The notes: a model not told the origin generated them from the letters alone. Positions 1 through 30,371 are shown, numbered from the stretch's first letter. The stretch: DNA of 64,000 nucleotides from Acanthopleura granulata (GCA_016165875.1 JABBOT010000009.1:18242783-18306782); one strand, 5' to 3'. Translations and numbers: made by a program.

Positions 1-74
1 TCCGTCTGCCAGCAGTATGAGTATGGATTCCTCCGGGCTCTACCCCTTGGTCTAGGAGAATCAATTTTAAATAT

Positions 75-341
75 TTATTTATTTATTTATTTGATTGGCG
101 TTTTACGTCGTACTCAAGAATATTTCACTTATACGACGACGGCCAGCATTATTGTGGGAGGAAACCGGGCAGAGCCCAGCGGAAACCCACGACCATCCTC
201 TGGTTGCTGGTACACCTTCTCACGTACGGCCGGAGAGGAAGCCAGCATGAGCTTGGCTTGAACTCACAGCGACCGCATTGATGGGAGGATTCGGTCATTG
301 CGCCTACGTTAGCGCGCTAACCGACTGAGCCACGGAGGCCC
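75..341 (-). mobile_element. SINE family A, near full-length copy
   Basis: On the plus strand the copy reads tail first: an ATTT-rich run, then the tail motif gttttacgtcgtactcaag, ending in the tRNA-like head (ccgactgagccacggaggccc). Read on the minus strand, the head has an A-box-like TGGCTCAGTCGG and a B-box-like GAGTTCAAGCC, so it derives from a tRNA gene and would be copied by RNA polymerase III. This family recurs about twenty times in the window. No clean target-site duplication was found here. Confidence 0.85.
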
Positions 342-345
342 TATC

Positions 346-1190
346 ATTTTTAAATAAGTAAAACATTTATGAAATGAATCGATCAATGATAACAACATTC
401 ATGTAGTCTGTATAAAGTTACTGATTTATTAAAAACACGAGTCAAAAGCAGCTTTAGAAGGGACTAGGATAACTGTTATATTAGCCCCAGGCTTTAGCTA
501 GACAGCATTCAACGGCCTTTCCACAGACCAGCGCTGATGTCAATGGATCTGTGTGTTACAGACCCAGCATTACCCAGTGGTGCATGAATGGTTATAATTA
601 AGGCATCTGTGGGAACAGATCGCAAGCACTTGTATACAGTAGCTACTTTTCTGACTAGCATGGCCTGCCCCACAGCTCAATATATGTTTCCGCATAGCTC
701 TTAACTTTCCTGCTTTTCTGGTATATAAGAGTGCCAATTAAAATCCGACGGTATATCAAATGTGCTTATGATCTCCTTTGAAATTGCCATTGTTTTCAGC
801 ATTTCACAACTATTTTCTTAATTGCTATACCAATTAACCACCTCATTACAGTGACCGCATGCGTAGGCCTGCATTGTGCGCACTTTTCCCGAATATTTGT
901 GCACACCGTTCATATACAAAGCATTAGCATATGGTAGCCTGGATGTTAACACGTCACAAAAAAACCAGAGTTATCAAAATTGTCTTTATTTTGTCATTGT
1001 TCTTGTGATCCGTTGGAATAATACACTGGTGGCCACGGCATATAACTATGTTGTTTTTATTTCTGTTATGCTTTTTTATTATTTAAATGCTAAATCAAAC
1101 ACATGAAAACTTCTCAACTCTACTATACACACTGAGTGACGAAAGCGATCATACCATGTAAAAAACACATTTATTTCATCACATAGAGTA
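346..1190. other. No gene recognised
   Basis: AT-rich non-repetitive sequence. The longest open frame (876-1106, 76 codons) has no recognisable domain or exon-like border. I see nothing functional here. Confidence 0.5.
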
Positions 1191-1224
1191 TTGACTGGTG
1201 ACTGGGGCTGTTATATATCTGTGC

Positions 1225-2195
1225 AGTATGAGAGATTACAGTTCCAGCTTGTGCTTTATACTATATTACAGTTTCATCTTGTGTTTTATACTATATTACA
1301 GTTTCATCTTGTGCTTTATACTATATTACAGTTTCACCTTGTGCTTTATACTATATTACAGTTTCATCTTGTGCTTTATACTATATTACAGTTTCATCTT
1401 GTGCTTTATACTATATTACAGTTTCATCTTGTGCTTTATACTATATTACAGTTTCATCTTGTGCTTTATACTATATTACAGTGTCATCTTGTGCTTTATA
1501 CTATATTACAGTTTCATCTTGCACAACATGGTATGACATATTTACAACATGCACGGCATTGCATACTGCAGTTCCAGCTTGCACAGTGTGGTAGATTGCA
1601 GTTCCAGCTTGCAACACATAGATTACAGTCCCTTCTGCCGTATGGTAGATTTCAAGTCCAGCTTTGCATTATGGTAGAATACATTTCCAACTTTGCCGTA
1701 TGGTAGATTACAGTTCTAGCTTGCAACAACTGGTAGATTGCTGTTCCAGCTTGTCCAGTATGCTAGGTTACAGATCCAGTTTGTCCATTGTGGTAGATTA
1801 CAGTTCCAGTTTGCACCATATGGTAGATTACATTTTCAGCTTGAACAGTATGGGCGATAGCAGTTCCAGCTTAAATAGTATAGTAGATAATAGTCTCAGC
1901 CTCTGTGTTATGGTAGATTACAGGTTCAGCTTGTGCCGTACGGTATATTACCATTCCAGCTTGTAAATTATGGTAGATTACAGATACAACTTGTATCGTA
2001 TGGTATATTACAATTCCATTTTGTACCGTATGGTATATTACAGTCCGAGTTTGTACAGTGTGGTGTATATCAGAATTCCATCTTGTACAATACGCTATAT
2101 TACAATTCCACCTTGTAGAGTATGGTATATAACAATTCAAGCATGTAAAGTATTGCATATTGTGTTCCCATCTAGTATATGTAATAGTTCCGGTT
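1225..2195. repeat. Minisatellite, 30-bp period, about 32 units
   Basis: About ten nearly identical 30-bp units (core ctatattacagtttcatctt) span 1240-1520, followed by about twenty diverged units with a related core (tggtagattacagttccagctt) to about 2190. The homogeneous left block suggests recent amplification and the right block older decay. Because the period is a multiple of three, several frames stay open (for example 1191-1706) and give a 10-residue periodic peptide; I regard these as artefacts. Confidence 0.92.
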
Positions 2196-2199
2196 TGTG

Positions 2200-2500
2200 G
2201 TTGTGTGAAAGTATACACAAGGAAGTTAATTAAGCCCTTCAACCCCCCCTCCCCCTCGCCACCCCGGTTTTCACGGTGACAATTTTGTACAAGTGCGATT
2301 AATTTTCTTCTGTATCAAAAGAGTGTAAAATGTTTTAAAAAATGTTTAAACTGTTAAAATGATAACATACACGCATTTCTATCATCACTGTTTTTGATGT
2401 GAAACAATGGCTTACAAGTATGGTTCTTGAGTGAGCAGTGTTGAAACAGTGGTTGAAATTACTCAATGAAAACGTCATTTGGTATCCCGTAAAGCGTTTT
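2200..2500. other. No gene recognised, pyrimidine-rich patch
   Basis: A C-rich stretch at about 2236-2265 borders the end of the minisatellite. The rest is AT-rich and anonymous. Confidence 0.4.
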
Positions 2501-2503
2501 ACT

Positions 2504-2602
2504 TCAATATCGGGTGTATCCGCCAGGTGCCTGGATGACAGTCTGGACCCTTCTCTTCATGCCACCTGTCACAATCCTGACACTCTGACAAACCAATAGC
2601 GA
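2504..2602 (-). pseudogene. Tc1/mariner transposase C-terminal remnant
   Basis: On the minus strand this stretch reads GGMKRRVQTVIQAPGGYTRY followed by a stop at 2504-2506. Tc1-like DDE transposases characteristically end in a motif of the form S-M-x-R-R-x-x-A-V-I-x-A-R-G-G-x-T-x-Y, and this matches apart from an R-to-P change. Only the last 30 or so residues are visible. No catalytic DDE core or terminal inverted repeat was found nearby, so it is a dead fragment. The identification rests on a short motif. Confidence 0.6.
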
Positions 2603-2934
2603 TGGATAATTAAAATGGTCCGCTGAAAGTAACTAGGTTTGAGTAATTTAGTCATTTGAATACTTAGTTTGTACATGTGGTATAGGTGAAGTTGGGCCCA
2701 AAGTTTGACTCCAAATTGGATCACTGATCGGATGAGCCTGCAACATAGACATTACAGGTTTTCGGTCCACTAAAAATTTTTACACAGACACTTTACACCT
2801 ATTTAAAATATATCAAAATTTTATCTGTAGAAATAAAAATATAAACATTGTCCAGGTTGCTGCGCACGATCTTGGTTGTCAAAGTAACAAATTTGCTATG
2901 ACCTAACTTATATCAACAAGAAATTATGGGTTGC

Positions 2935-3172
2935 TAGCGCAGTACAACGATTAAGGGGCCTCTCGCTAATGTGGTCGCTGTGAGTTCAAGCCCAGTTCAT
3001 GCTGGCTTCCGCTCCGGTCATACGTGAGAAAGCCTGCCACCAACCTGCGCATGGCCGTGGGTTGCCTCCCGGTTCTGCCGGGTGTTTCCTCCAGCCATAA
3101 TGATGGCTGTCGTCGTATAAGTGAAATATGCGTACGGCGTAAAACATCGGCCAAATGAAAAAAATAAATCTG
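2935..3172 (+). mobile_element. SINE family A, sense copy
   Basis: Head-to-tail orientation: B-box-like gtgagttcaagcccag at about 2980, the body (ccggttctgccgggtgtttcc) and the tail (cgtataagtgaaatatg...acggcgtaaaac) ending in an A-rich run. The extreme 5' head is degenerate. Confidence 0.8.
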
Positions 3173-3660
3173 CCCGGGTTGATTTCTACGTATGTTGCAG
3201 AGAAAAGCACAAGCTTCATGTAATAGTATGTTCAATTTAGGGGACATATACCTTTGGAATTGAAGTTAACAAATTTATAACCCAAATAGTAAGGAAAACC
3301 AATGTTCGCTTCAAATTTTTAAGCAGCAGCAATTCCCCACGAGTTGACGATATTGTATAATGCAGGGGAGATAACCGATGTGGTTACTTCGTTCGTGGTG
3401 CACCCCCGGATAGATAACCGAGCTGTCAAACACCAACCTAAATTACACTGCACAACCGGTAGAAGAACGAGTAGAAATAGGGAACGATAATGTCATGTTC
3501 AGTGAAGTTGATTGAAAAGGTGTATTTTATCCTCAATGCGGATTTAAATACTTTGATGACGGTATAAGGGTACCGTATATTTTTTACCAGCGTAAATCTT
3601 CAAAACACACCACACACCCGCCTCCCCTAGAGTTATGAATTGGATGTGTTTTTAATTTCA
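3173..3660. other. Region upstream of Mx exon 1
   Basis: This 490-bp AT-rich stretch immediately precedes the first Mx coding exon. A CA-rich patch (aaaacacaccacacacccgcc) lies at about 3602-3622. No TATA box can be tied to a start site, because an acceptor-like tttaatttcag right before the coding exon implies a further upstream untranslated exon that I could not place. No clear interferon-stimulated response element of the GAAANNGAAA type was seen. Confidence 0.3.
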
Positions 3661-3668
3661 GACAAACT

Positions 3669-21578
<17,910 letters not shown>

Positions 21579-22750
21579 CGGGGCACCTTTTCCCGTGCAC
21601 TAGAGGCTAAGGATCAAGCCGGGTCGACCACTGTTTTTAGCAGGGTTCCGTTTCACAAACATGGTGTATGTTATGTCAAGCATAATTGCTATGACAACCA
21701 CATATTGTAGAGATACGTTGCCATGTATGATAGTTACGAAAACGTTACGCCCTCTCCGTAAAACGGATCTCTGCATTACATCACCTATTTCCAGTACGTA
21801 ACAGAACTGAACAGATGGCTACACGGCTTGGCTCAGATTCACTTTAATCTTTAAAGGTTTCCAATTTCCAATTTTCCAATTTCTCTGCTGAATCCATGAA
21901 GATATCTTCCATTATAGAGTTTAGTACGGTTTTATATTGAAATTACTCACCCTTTACTGGACCACAAGGAGCGAAAACCTAAGCTGTGATTATCGCGGAG
22001 AATCGAAGTTTGTGGAAAGACAACGGGGGTGTCTTGAGAATGTCTTGTGACTTGTGACGCCGCCGACACAAAGTGATCCAAAACTCGTTAGAGCCGGTGT
22101 TTATTTCCCCCTGCCCCTAACTCTGACGTACACGTGGGCAGGGATATATTGACGAAGATTACTTCACAAAAGATTTAATGGTTGTTTATATTTGCTTCAC
22201 GTCAACACATTATAATCACCAGATACGTAAACTGAGCGCTCTGTTTGCGTGGCAGATTAACCCAGATGTACAAAGAGCACTTCAAGGAAAGACAAATCAG
22301 TAGGACTTACCCTCATTAAGATACCGTGTTTTGAGTGATGTTATGCATTAGGGTTTTCGGTCACTAATGATCTGTTTATGATCTATTGTAATTTATAATG
22401 GATGGCTAATGAAATAGTGGCGTATACACTTAAAGCTTCAGTTTATCGGAGATTATTGTGGTGTGTTATATCTACGAAAGATTCTTGGGCAAATCAGGAA
22501 AAGCGCTTCGCTTAAAGAGCACATTAAAATGCTCCTTGTCAACTTTCCATTTATGAAATTATATTATTTGTATATTATCACCGATAAAAACATTCCCTTT
22601 TTGGGGCATTTCTGTCACAGTGTCGAAGTCGTGTTTGTGTGTGCGTGTGTGATTGTAAGGTTTATATTTATAGTGCGTATTTTTTATAATGTGTACTTTT
22701 ATGAAAAGCTTTCTCTGTTAAGCGTCCGACAGGACTTCAAGAACTTTGAT
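21579..22750. other. Mx 3' flank, no gene recognised
   Basis: Presumably includes the Mx 3' untranslated region. I saw no AATAAA placed closely enough after the stop to call a cleavage site. Around 21648-21780 are tttcacaaacatggtg and ccgtaaaacggatctc, resembling ends of non-autonomous DNA elements. Confidence 0.4.
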
Positions 22751-22903
22751 TTGTTTATTTGTTTATTTGATTGGTGTTTTACGCTGTACTCAAGAATATT
22801 TAACTTATACGATGGAGGCCAGTATTATGGTGGGAGGAAGCCGGACAGAGGCCTGGGAAACCTACAAGCATCCGCAGGTTGCTGGCAGATCTTCCCACGT
22901 TAT
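22751..22903 (-). mobile_element. SINE family A, truncated antisense copy
   Basis: ttgattggtgttttacgctg, then tactcaagaatatttaactt, then catccgcaggttgctggcag. The head is missing. The 176-codon open frame spanning 22463-22993 is partly made of this SINE and is not a gene. Confidence 0.85.
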
Positions 22904-23626
22904 TTGAACACAGTCATTAAGTATTATTTATGCTTAATAAGACAAATGATATCTCATCTTCTTTTTTTGTATGTGTGTGTGTTTTTAACATGATCTTTTG
23001 TTACTATTTTTCACATTTTGTACAATATATTAAGTTTTGAATGAAGCTAAACAAAATCAAAAAGCAACACAAAACACCTTATTTATGTGGTTTCAAGCGT
23101 TTGTGAGCTTTTACAGCGTCTTAACTGATTTGCTTTTATTATTCTTTATAAGTATCAAAATAAGAGAACGTGATGAAATTTACTTTTTTACTGCCCTGGG
23201 TTAAACATTGTGAGGGAATAACGTAAATGTTTGGGGGCAAACGGCTACAGTATTGTTGTGTGTAGTATGTACACGTTGTAACATTATATCGCTTAATTTT
23301 ACATTCTGGTAGCACTGTGAAATTTCATGTAACTTGATGTATTTATTCTTGGAAATAGTGGGATATCCATAACTATCGCGTTACACTTAGACAAATAAAC
23401 CAGTACGATAAACATAAGGCAGAATGAAGTTTAGAGAAGTTGTGATTTCGTGAGGTATGGTAAAATAAAGGCCTTGTGAAAACCACGAAACCACGATTTT
23501 TTCTTGTGCTGTTGGTGCCTATTGATTTCATTATTTGATAGTTTTTACTTCTTCAGCCATTTTTTTTTACATTCATGGATTGACAATCCAGTGTTTAATC
23601 AATAGTAGCAAGATTAGAGCCGACAT
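22904..23626. other. No gene recognised
   Basis: AT-rich anonymous DNA with short T runs. Confidence 0.5.
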
Positions 23627-23941
23627 TTGGAAAAAAACAAACCAAAAGCATCTCATCTCAGGAAAGTAACGGAAGAAGAACAAAAACTAACGCGATTGTC
23701 TGCCTATCAGTTTGTGTGGGGAGATGTTGGGGAGAAGGGTGTGCTAGTACAAGAATACAAAGCAGAAGCTCTGACTGCGTCACTGCGAGCTGAGATAACT
23801 CGAGTTTTAACAAGTACATGCGCAAAGATGTCCCCAGATAGCAATGACCGAGTTGAAGAAGGCCCGGAGCCGATTCCGGTTCTCACTGTCCATGAGGCCT
23901 TGGTGATAAGCGTTCAAAGGATCCTCCGTGCTCGGGGAGCA
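23627..23941 (+). other. Open frame of unknown nature
   Basis: About 105 codons before the frame runs into a SINE fragment at about 23953. The peptide is hydrophilic, rich in Lys, Glu and Arg (starts MEKNKPKASHLRKVTEEEQK), with a coding-like composition. I recognise no domain, and there is no clear promoter or splice context. It may be a remnant exon or chance. Confidence 0.2.
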
Positions 23942-23952
23942 TCTTATGCACA

Positions 23953-24025
23953 AAGATCTGCCAACATCTCACGGATGGTCGTGGGTTTCCCCTGGGCTCT
24001 GTCCGGTTTCCTCCCACCATACCCA
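23953..24025 (+). mobile_element. SINE family A, internal fragment
   Basis: tgccaacatctcacggatgg, then tcgtgggtttcccctgggct, then ctgtccggtttcctcccacc. Only the SINE body is present. Confidence 0.65.
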
Positions 24026-24129
24026 GATAACACACTGATGTCGGACCGACATCCAAATTTTGTCCATGCAGTCAGTTTAGCGACTGAATGGTCCCCACGC
24101 CGATGACCAGGCGACATCATATTACTGAC

Positions 24130-24985
24130 CCTTACGGGATATCCGATTTTTGTACCTTCTACGACGTCCAGCCGCCGGTCAAAGGATGATAATATATGGA
24201 CAGTTATATACCGTGTCAAGATAGATATCCAGCCGACATTCAAAACATGGCAAAATACGGACATCCATTTTCTACCCTTACCAGGACGCCTAGCCAGTGA
24301 CAATGACCAAAGAAGAATGTCCGGAGACAGCCCTTTCCAGAATGTCCTGTCAGCGGCCAAAGATTGACCGAAACTGTACATCCATATACTGTGATTCTCA
24401 CGACATCCAGCCGATGGCCAATAAATTACAAAAGTTAGACATCACTTTACTACCCGCAAAGTCCAATCAGCGGCAAGTTCAGGGCCAAATGTGGACTTCC
24501 CCATACTGCTATGGGCATACTGCTATACTGCCCAAATCAGGACGTCCGGTTGACTGCAAATTAAAGTTTAGAAATGGACATCTGTGCACTTTCCCTTTCA
24601 AGACCATCCAGCCGATTGATGACAAAAAATGGACATCCATTTACTACCGGTATCAAGACGTCCAACCAACGAAAAATTAATGTCCAAAGATGGACGTCCA
24701 TGTACTACACCTACCAGGACATCTTTATAGACGTCAAATTAATGATCAAACATGGGCATCCGTGTTTAGCCCCTACTATGACGCCCAGTGGACGGCCAAT
24801 ACATGACAGAAATGGATATCTCTTTCCCCCCAATATCAAGACTTCCAGCTTATGGCAAATTATTAATTAAAAGTAGGCATGCATATAAGACGTCCAGTCG
24901 ACGGCCATAGAGGCGTATTACAGTAAAGGGACAAACTTGGACTGCCCCAAGAATGACTTCCAGTCGACGCCAATGATGGATATAT
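24130..24985. repeat. Degenerate minisatellite, about 60-80 bp units
   Basis: Repeated blocks of gacatccatttactac, caagacgtccagccg, cggccaat and aaatggacatcc recur about a dozen times with variable spacing. Open frames across it on both strands are by-products. Confidence 0.75.
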
Positions 24986-24999
24986 TAAAGGATACTTGT

Positions 25000-25730
25000 T
25001 AGTGAATGGATTGTTGAAAGAAAAATTTCAGATAGTATATATGATAGCCTGCGGTTTATTGGAAGTTTTTATGAACAGTGAGCCAGCATAACGGGTTGAA
25101 ATCGGCGAGCAAGAGCGTTAAAACCCGCCGATCACCTCCGTAGGGTTGACTGATCAAGCCAGTGAACTCCCCCATCGGTATGTGGAGTGTTACAACACCG
25201 CAGCTGGTTGTTACCGTGTGATCCATGCTTTGTGTTCCACAATGCTGACCTTGTTCGATGTACTGGGCAATTCCCGCCAAGAAATAATACACAATGCAAA
25301 GAAACATGGCCGTGGTATTTCTAGAGCTGTCGCGCACGTAATCAGGAAAACAGGAAAAGCGTGGCGAAAACGATGTTACACAGTTTGAAGTCATGGTTTG
25401 TAAGCTAGGTACATAGTATCACGTATGTCGGTGTTTAATTTTAGCCGACTCTGTGTTGTGTATCGTATTCTGGAAAACCGAATTTACGGGCTTAATACTC
25501 ATCGATATACAACAACAACACCAAGCCAATCCAAGCGGCCCTTCGCAACTTACCGTCAGCTTAACTTCATTTTAAAACTTATTTTTGTGAAAGAATTTTG
25601 GCATTGCTCTGCAACTATTTACAGGACAATTAAATGTTACAGTTAGATAATTTTACAGAACATGCTTGCATAATTATTTTATAATATAACAAACCGTTTT
25701 ATAGTGAAGCTGGAATTGTGTATTTAAAAA
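25000..25730. other. No gene recognised
   Basis: Open frames at 25146-25388 (plus) and 25056-25394 (minus) overlap in the same DNA and neither shows a domain. A short block (atcggcgagca, then gcgttaaaacc) near 25097 is shared with about 38105, suggesting a dispersed repeat. Confidence 0.35.
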
Positions 25731-25733
25731 TGG

Positions 25734-25928
25734 AGGCCCTCCGTGGCTCAGTCGTGGCTCAAGTGCAGCGCAATGACCTGGACGCGGTCCACCAATGTGG
25801 TCGCTGTGAGTTCAAGTCCAAGGCTCATGCTGGCTTTCTCTCCGGCCGTACGTGGGAAGGCCTGCCAGAATGCGTGAAATATTCTTGGATACGGCGTGAA
25901 ACACCAATCAAATAAACAAGTAAATAAT
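25734..25928 (+). mobile_element. SINE family A, sense copy with internal deletion
   Basis: Head aggccctccgtggctcagtc, B-box-like gtgagttcaagtcc, then a jump from gggaaggcctgccag straight to the tail (gtgaaatattcttggatacg) and A-rich end. The distal body is deleted. Confidence 0.85.
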
Positions 25929-27525
25929 TTTAAAAATGGAAGCATTGCAATAGTCCTGTTTTGTAAAGCACAACACTATTGTTCCTGCTGTATTATTTAT
26001 CGAAGTGATTTCAAATGAATGGCTTGCACCTTGTAACATATATCAAATATATTTATTTATTAATTCAGTCATGTGTTCAATCACATCATGGATCCTGATG
26101 GATATGAGTATATGAACTAAGCATACGTCGTAGACAACCGGATGAATCTTGTAAATCTTCCTGAAACAAGGCTTAATTTTCTCGAATTCCAGGAACAGGC
26201 AAGCAGGCTAAAATTATTGCCAACGTCTGTTCAACAATTGTTCCCAACTGAAACATTCCCATCATTATTCCCTCAAGCGGAACCACATGACATGAAATTT
26301 CTCCTTGTGCGACGCTATCATTATATTCTCCATTCGTAAATGCTTTCTAAGTGCAGTATAACTTACGTATCGTATGTCTCTTTCAGCTGAGCGACATATA
26401 TTTATACCGCCTGGAAAATAGGTAAATGTATTTTTCTTACTTTTTTTCTGGTCTTTTAAGATACTTTCTAATGGAACGCATGATATGCTACAACGATGGC
26501 CGTTTAACTTAACATCATTAACTAAATGTACAGATAGTACACCATTATGCCAAGGCTTTAGTGTCGAGAGTTGAGAGGTGTCATCATAGTCTTTCCCTTG
26601 CACAAATAGCCCTCATTCTTGAAAAAAAAAACCTAAAACAGGCGTACCGCTGTTATGACGAGACCATGTGTTTATAGCCATCCTTGTAATTAGCTTTGTA
26701 TACATACCTTCTCCCCTCCCCCCTCATTCTCCGGTGTATGATATGTAAAGAGGTATACATTGTCCATTTATTCACCACTTTGGTCTGGTCAGACTTTATG
26801 GCGGAACCTGATGAGCATAGGTTGGCCGACCCTTGATATGTAATGTAATTGTATAATTAGAACACAATCACACGCTGCGAAGAGCTGAGAACGGAGAGCA
26901 CGAGTGAGGTGTTCATTAAATTAGCTTAGAAGCGGAAAGGACCTGCAGATTATATATCCAAGATATTTAAGCCCGTGTAAACTTTCCACTGGAGCTGTAA
27001 AGTAAACTTTTTAGGATTGCAGCAGGGATAGAACCAACCGAACAGGTTTCGGGATATAGTAGAGAAAAAAGGTCATATAATATACTAAAGAACCACTTAA
27101 ACCGTACAATTTGTTTATCTTAGTATATGACATTATACAGCAATAAAGTGCACGAATACACGCTTTCGGACAATCACAGGATATTGCTTTTGTATGCGTC
27201 AGGATAAACCGCTCCAATATCAGTTTTAGAATATAAAATTCATCCATAAGCATTCAGTTTACCTTCTTTTTGTTACAGATAGCCATTCCTCCATCTACTA
27301 TTATATGTGGATCAATTGGCCCGGACTGCATACACTGAAGTCTAAAGAAAACACTTTTCGAGTTAATTAGGATATCGAAGATATCTTCCAGAACTTAGAT
27401 ATTGGGAGACAAAGACGAAAAACGGCATTTTAGAAACAACCATTGACAACCCTGCAAATCAATCAGTGACTAACCACCCTTATAAAATTAACCACACTTT
27501 TCATGCTTTTATTCCCTTTTGAGAA
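25929..27525. other. No gene recognised
   Basis: AT-rich DNA with no exon-like open frame that I could support. A CT-rich patch lies at about 26709-26730. Confidence 0.45.
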
Positions 27526-27529
27526 AAAG

Positions 27530-27770
27530 AGCTGTTTGGCCCAACGTCGGGTGGAGTACGTCGGGTCGATGAATAACACCACGTTTGGCCAATTTTATGT
27601 TACGGACGTTGGCGGGATCGTCCTTATGGGATGTAGACCCGACATCGGCTATGGTATATAGGCCAACCGTAGGGAGGAGCACGTCGGACCGATGATCAAC
27701 ATGAAGTTAGGCCAACGACGTACAGCCGACCGCGGATCGACAGCGGCTTTGCCGTCTTCGTGTTGTCTAG
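27530..27770. mobile_element. GC-rich non-autonomous DNA element remnant
   Basis: Shorter-scale inverted and direct copies of ggcccaacgtcggg / gtcgggtcgatgaataacac / gtcggaccgatgatcaacat / aggccaacgacgtacag stand out in composition from the AT-rich surroundings. No open frame. Class assignment is a guess. Confidence 0.35.
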
Positions 27771-27779
27771 GTAAAGCTG

Positions 27780-27838
27780 GCCGCCGCCATATCAGTGAAA
27801 TATTCTTGAGTACTGCGTAAAACAACAATGAAATAAAA
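27780..27838 (+). mobile_element. SINE family A, tail fragment
   Basis: ccgccatatcagtgaaatat, then tcttgagtactgcgtaaaac. Confidence 0.65.
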
Positions 27839-27854
27839 TAAGTTTATAAGCGAT

Positions 27855-28215
27855 CAATGAAGCTGAATCCGGGAACATAGGGTTTTACTGTTCACAGGGT
27901 GTTCGTGACCATAAGTGGTCAGTTCTTACTGTCTATGGGCGTAGGTCAACGGAGCTGAATTCATCGTCCCTGGTTATTACTGTTTGCAGGGCCTGGTGAC
28001 AATAAGCAGTAAACGGAGGTGAATTCAGGGTCCCTGCTTATCACACGGCCTGGTGACAATAAGAGGTCAAGGGAGCTGAATTAATCGTCCCTGTTTATTG
28101 CTGTTCAGGTGGCCTGGTGAGAATGAACCGTCAACAGAGCTGAATTCAGGGTCCCTAGTTATTACTGTCCGTGTGACCTCCCTGACAATAAGCGGTCAAC
28201 ACAGCTTAATCCGGG
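27855..28215. repeat. Minisatellite, about 60-70 bp units
   Basis: Five or so units with the landmarks ggcctggtgacaataag, ggtcaacggagctgaatt, then cagggtccctggttattact. Confidence 0.8.
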
Positions 28216-28574
28216 ATCAACCAGGATCGGCTCTTGTTAAGGTTGTCACTAACCTGCAAATTGCAGGTGATTTACTACGGAGACTCCGGCTTTCTCTTAC
28301 CACTCTCAGCAATCAACGCCAGTGAGTCTTTTTTGAGTTGGGCGCTATATAATTTACATTTAATCAGTCGAAAGATCAAGCAGTTCAGAATGGAGTTTTA
28401 TCTAACATTTTAATATCGGTACTTTCGTCAGATTTTGCCTGTGAATCCCATCCGAATGTGTATGTTCTGTTCCCCGGTTACGAAGTCCGCTGGTGAAGGA
28501 GTTAGACTTGCTGATAAATTTATATATGTCGCTATTGTTTTAACGCTATACTCACACTGCTTTTACTTAATATA

Positions 28575-28665
28575 GGTTTCTTCGTGGGTTTCCTCCTTTT
28601 TCGTCGTTGTATAAGGGAAATATTCTTGAGGGCGGCGTAAAATATCAATCAAATAAATTAAGGTG
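28575..28665 (+). mobile_element. SINE family A, tail fragment
   Basis: tcgtgggtttcctccttttt, cgtcgttgtataagggaaat, then attcttgagggcggcgtaaa. Confidence 0.65.
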
Positions 28666-28888
28666 GTCAAGGAAGGCCGATAGTGCCCAGAGGCAACACC
28701 ACACTTCACCTTATTTTCCGCTTAGATATCGCCTTCAAGATGAGTCCCGCCGACAAGTATACTTGGTTATTGCGTTACTTTGTCATTTCATTACTGTCCT
28801 ATGGGCCGACATATAATCTGGCCCTCACAGGGGTGCTTAAGACATTGAGTTCACGAATGGTGCAAATCGTTGCACCAGTTTCACCATT

Positions 28889-29247
28889 GACAAAATGAAT
28901 GAATGAATGCTTATTGTTTAACGCCCTACTCAAGAATATTTCACTTATACGAAGGCGGTGTCTCCTTGGTGCAGGACGGATTTCCACCGTATCTTTTATC
29001 TGGTGCTGCCTCACCGAGACGACTTGCCGAAGACACCCAACAAGCCCCCTCACCCAGTCACATTATACTGACACCGGGCCGACCAGTCCACCCTCTATCC
29101 TCTTATTGCTGAGCGCCTAGCGAGGAAGCAGAATGTACCATTTTTTAAAGTCTTTGGTATGACCCGACCCAGGTTTGAACCCAGATCTCCCCGTCCGAAA
29201 GCGGACGCCCAACCAACTGCGCTATCCGGGCGGGTCGACAAAATGAA
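28889..29247 (-). mobile_element. SINE family B, full-length antisense copy with target-site duplication
   Basis: A second SINE family flanked by the 11-bp direct repeat gacaaaatgaa (28889-28899 and 29237-29247). On the minus strand the tRNA-like head carries a B box ggttcaaacc-like element (ctgggttcaaacctgggtcg) and the body matches 33257-33587 closely. Its tail shares gtataagtgaaatattcttg with family A. Confidence 0.9.
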
Positions 29248-29249
29248 GG

Positions 29250-30370
29250 AGACACCAGTGAAAATAGGAATTGATATATCGCCGTTATCGCCATAGATGG
29301 CGTGCAACTCTTACGCCTACAGTTTTCAAACTGTGGTCATTTTAAACGGGAGTAATGTCTTTGCCACTCGGATACACGCCAAGCAGTCACCGTTATTTTG
29401 TACTTTAATATACACTTGGCAGCCATGCCACTTTGCTGCGTTCTGGGGTTCTGCGGTCTTTTTAGTTCTGAGAAGACAGGATACATATGCTGAATACAAG
29501 GCACTTGTGACGGGAAGGCGGAGGGGGGGGGGTAGAGACATTTACGTTACGAATTCTCTACGTTTCTGCAAGACAGTATTTTAAACCAAGAACGTTGTTA
29601 CGTATGGTCACCAACTGATCAAGCATTACTTATATGTGACACAATTTATTTTATAACCGCCTTGATTTTTCACAATAGTCATACATGCAATATGCGTGAT
29701 TTTATTAATATACCCATGTTTAAAATACTGAATAAATTACAAAATAACACTTCTATGTTAAACATTTTGCACATTCACTTGATCTGGATGATCAGGTGAA
29801 ACAGCCGGTGTGTCAAATGAGGCATGGTTGTTATCTCAATAATCCGTGGATTAACAGATTACGTGTAAGGGTTAAGTGAGTTAGAAACTCAGTCAGAAGA
29901 CTTCAGCGAGGACACTAACAATGGTCTATGGTCATCAGGTTACCACGGAAACCCATGGGTGGATAAAGATTTCACGGGCGACCCCACCGCAAGACAAGCT
30001 TACCGGATAAATCATGAAAACAACATACGAATTGCACATGGGTTTTCACCCAGAGCATGTGCAAAGATGACAACTCCGGAAAATTAAAAACAACAGAGTT
30101 AAATAAAGTCTTAAAACTAAAATGTTCCTGTGAGTTGTGAATCATGCTATGATTTTGTCCCACCTCTTACTTAAGTAGACAATCCCCATTAACTATAATA
30201 TGTGCACCTCTTGCAATCAGCTCATCAGCTATACTCCACTAACACACCAGGTGCATATGCATACCTCACAATTGCGAACGTAAAGTATAAAGACATTTCA
30301 CACAACAAAAATCATTCAATCAATGGGAAGAGAGTAAGTTATCGGGACTCATAAAACATCAGCATAAAAT
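29250..30370. other. No gene recognised
   Basis: A G run at about 29524-29531 and AT-rich DNA. Short open frames only. Confidence 0.45.
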
Positions 30371-30371
30371 C

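Noticed and set aside
1191..1706. 171-codon open frame
   Set aside because: Made entirely of the 30-bp repeat; open because the period is a multiple of three.
22463..22993. 176-codon open frame with hydrophobic stretches
   Set aside because: Spans a SINE tail and AT-rich DNA; the apparent membrane segments come from T-rich sequence.
25146..25388. 80-codon open frame with a basic C-terminus
   Set aside because: Opposed by a longer open frame on the other strand; no recognisable family and no acceptor with a good pyrimidine tract.
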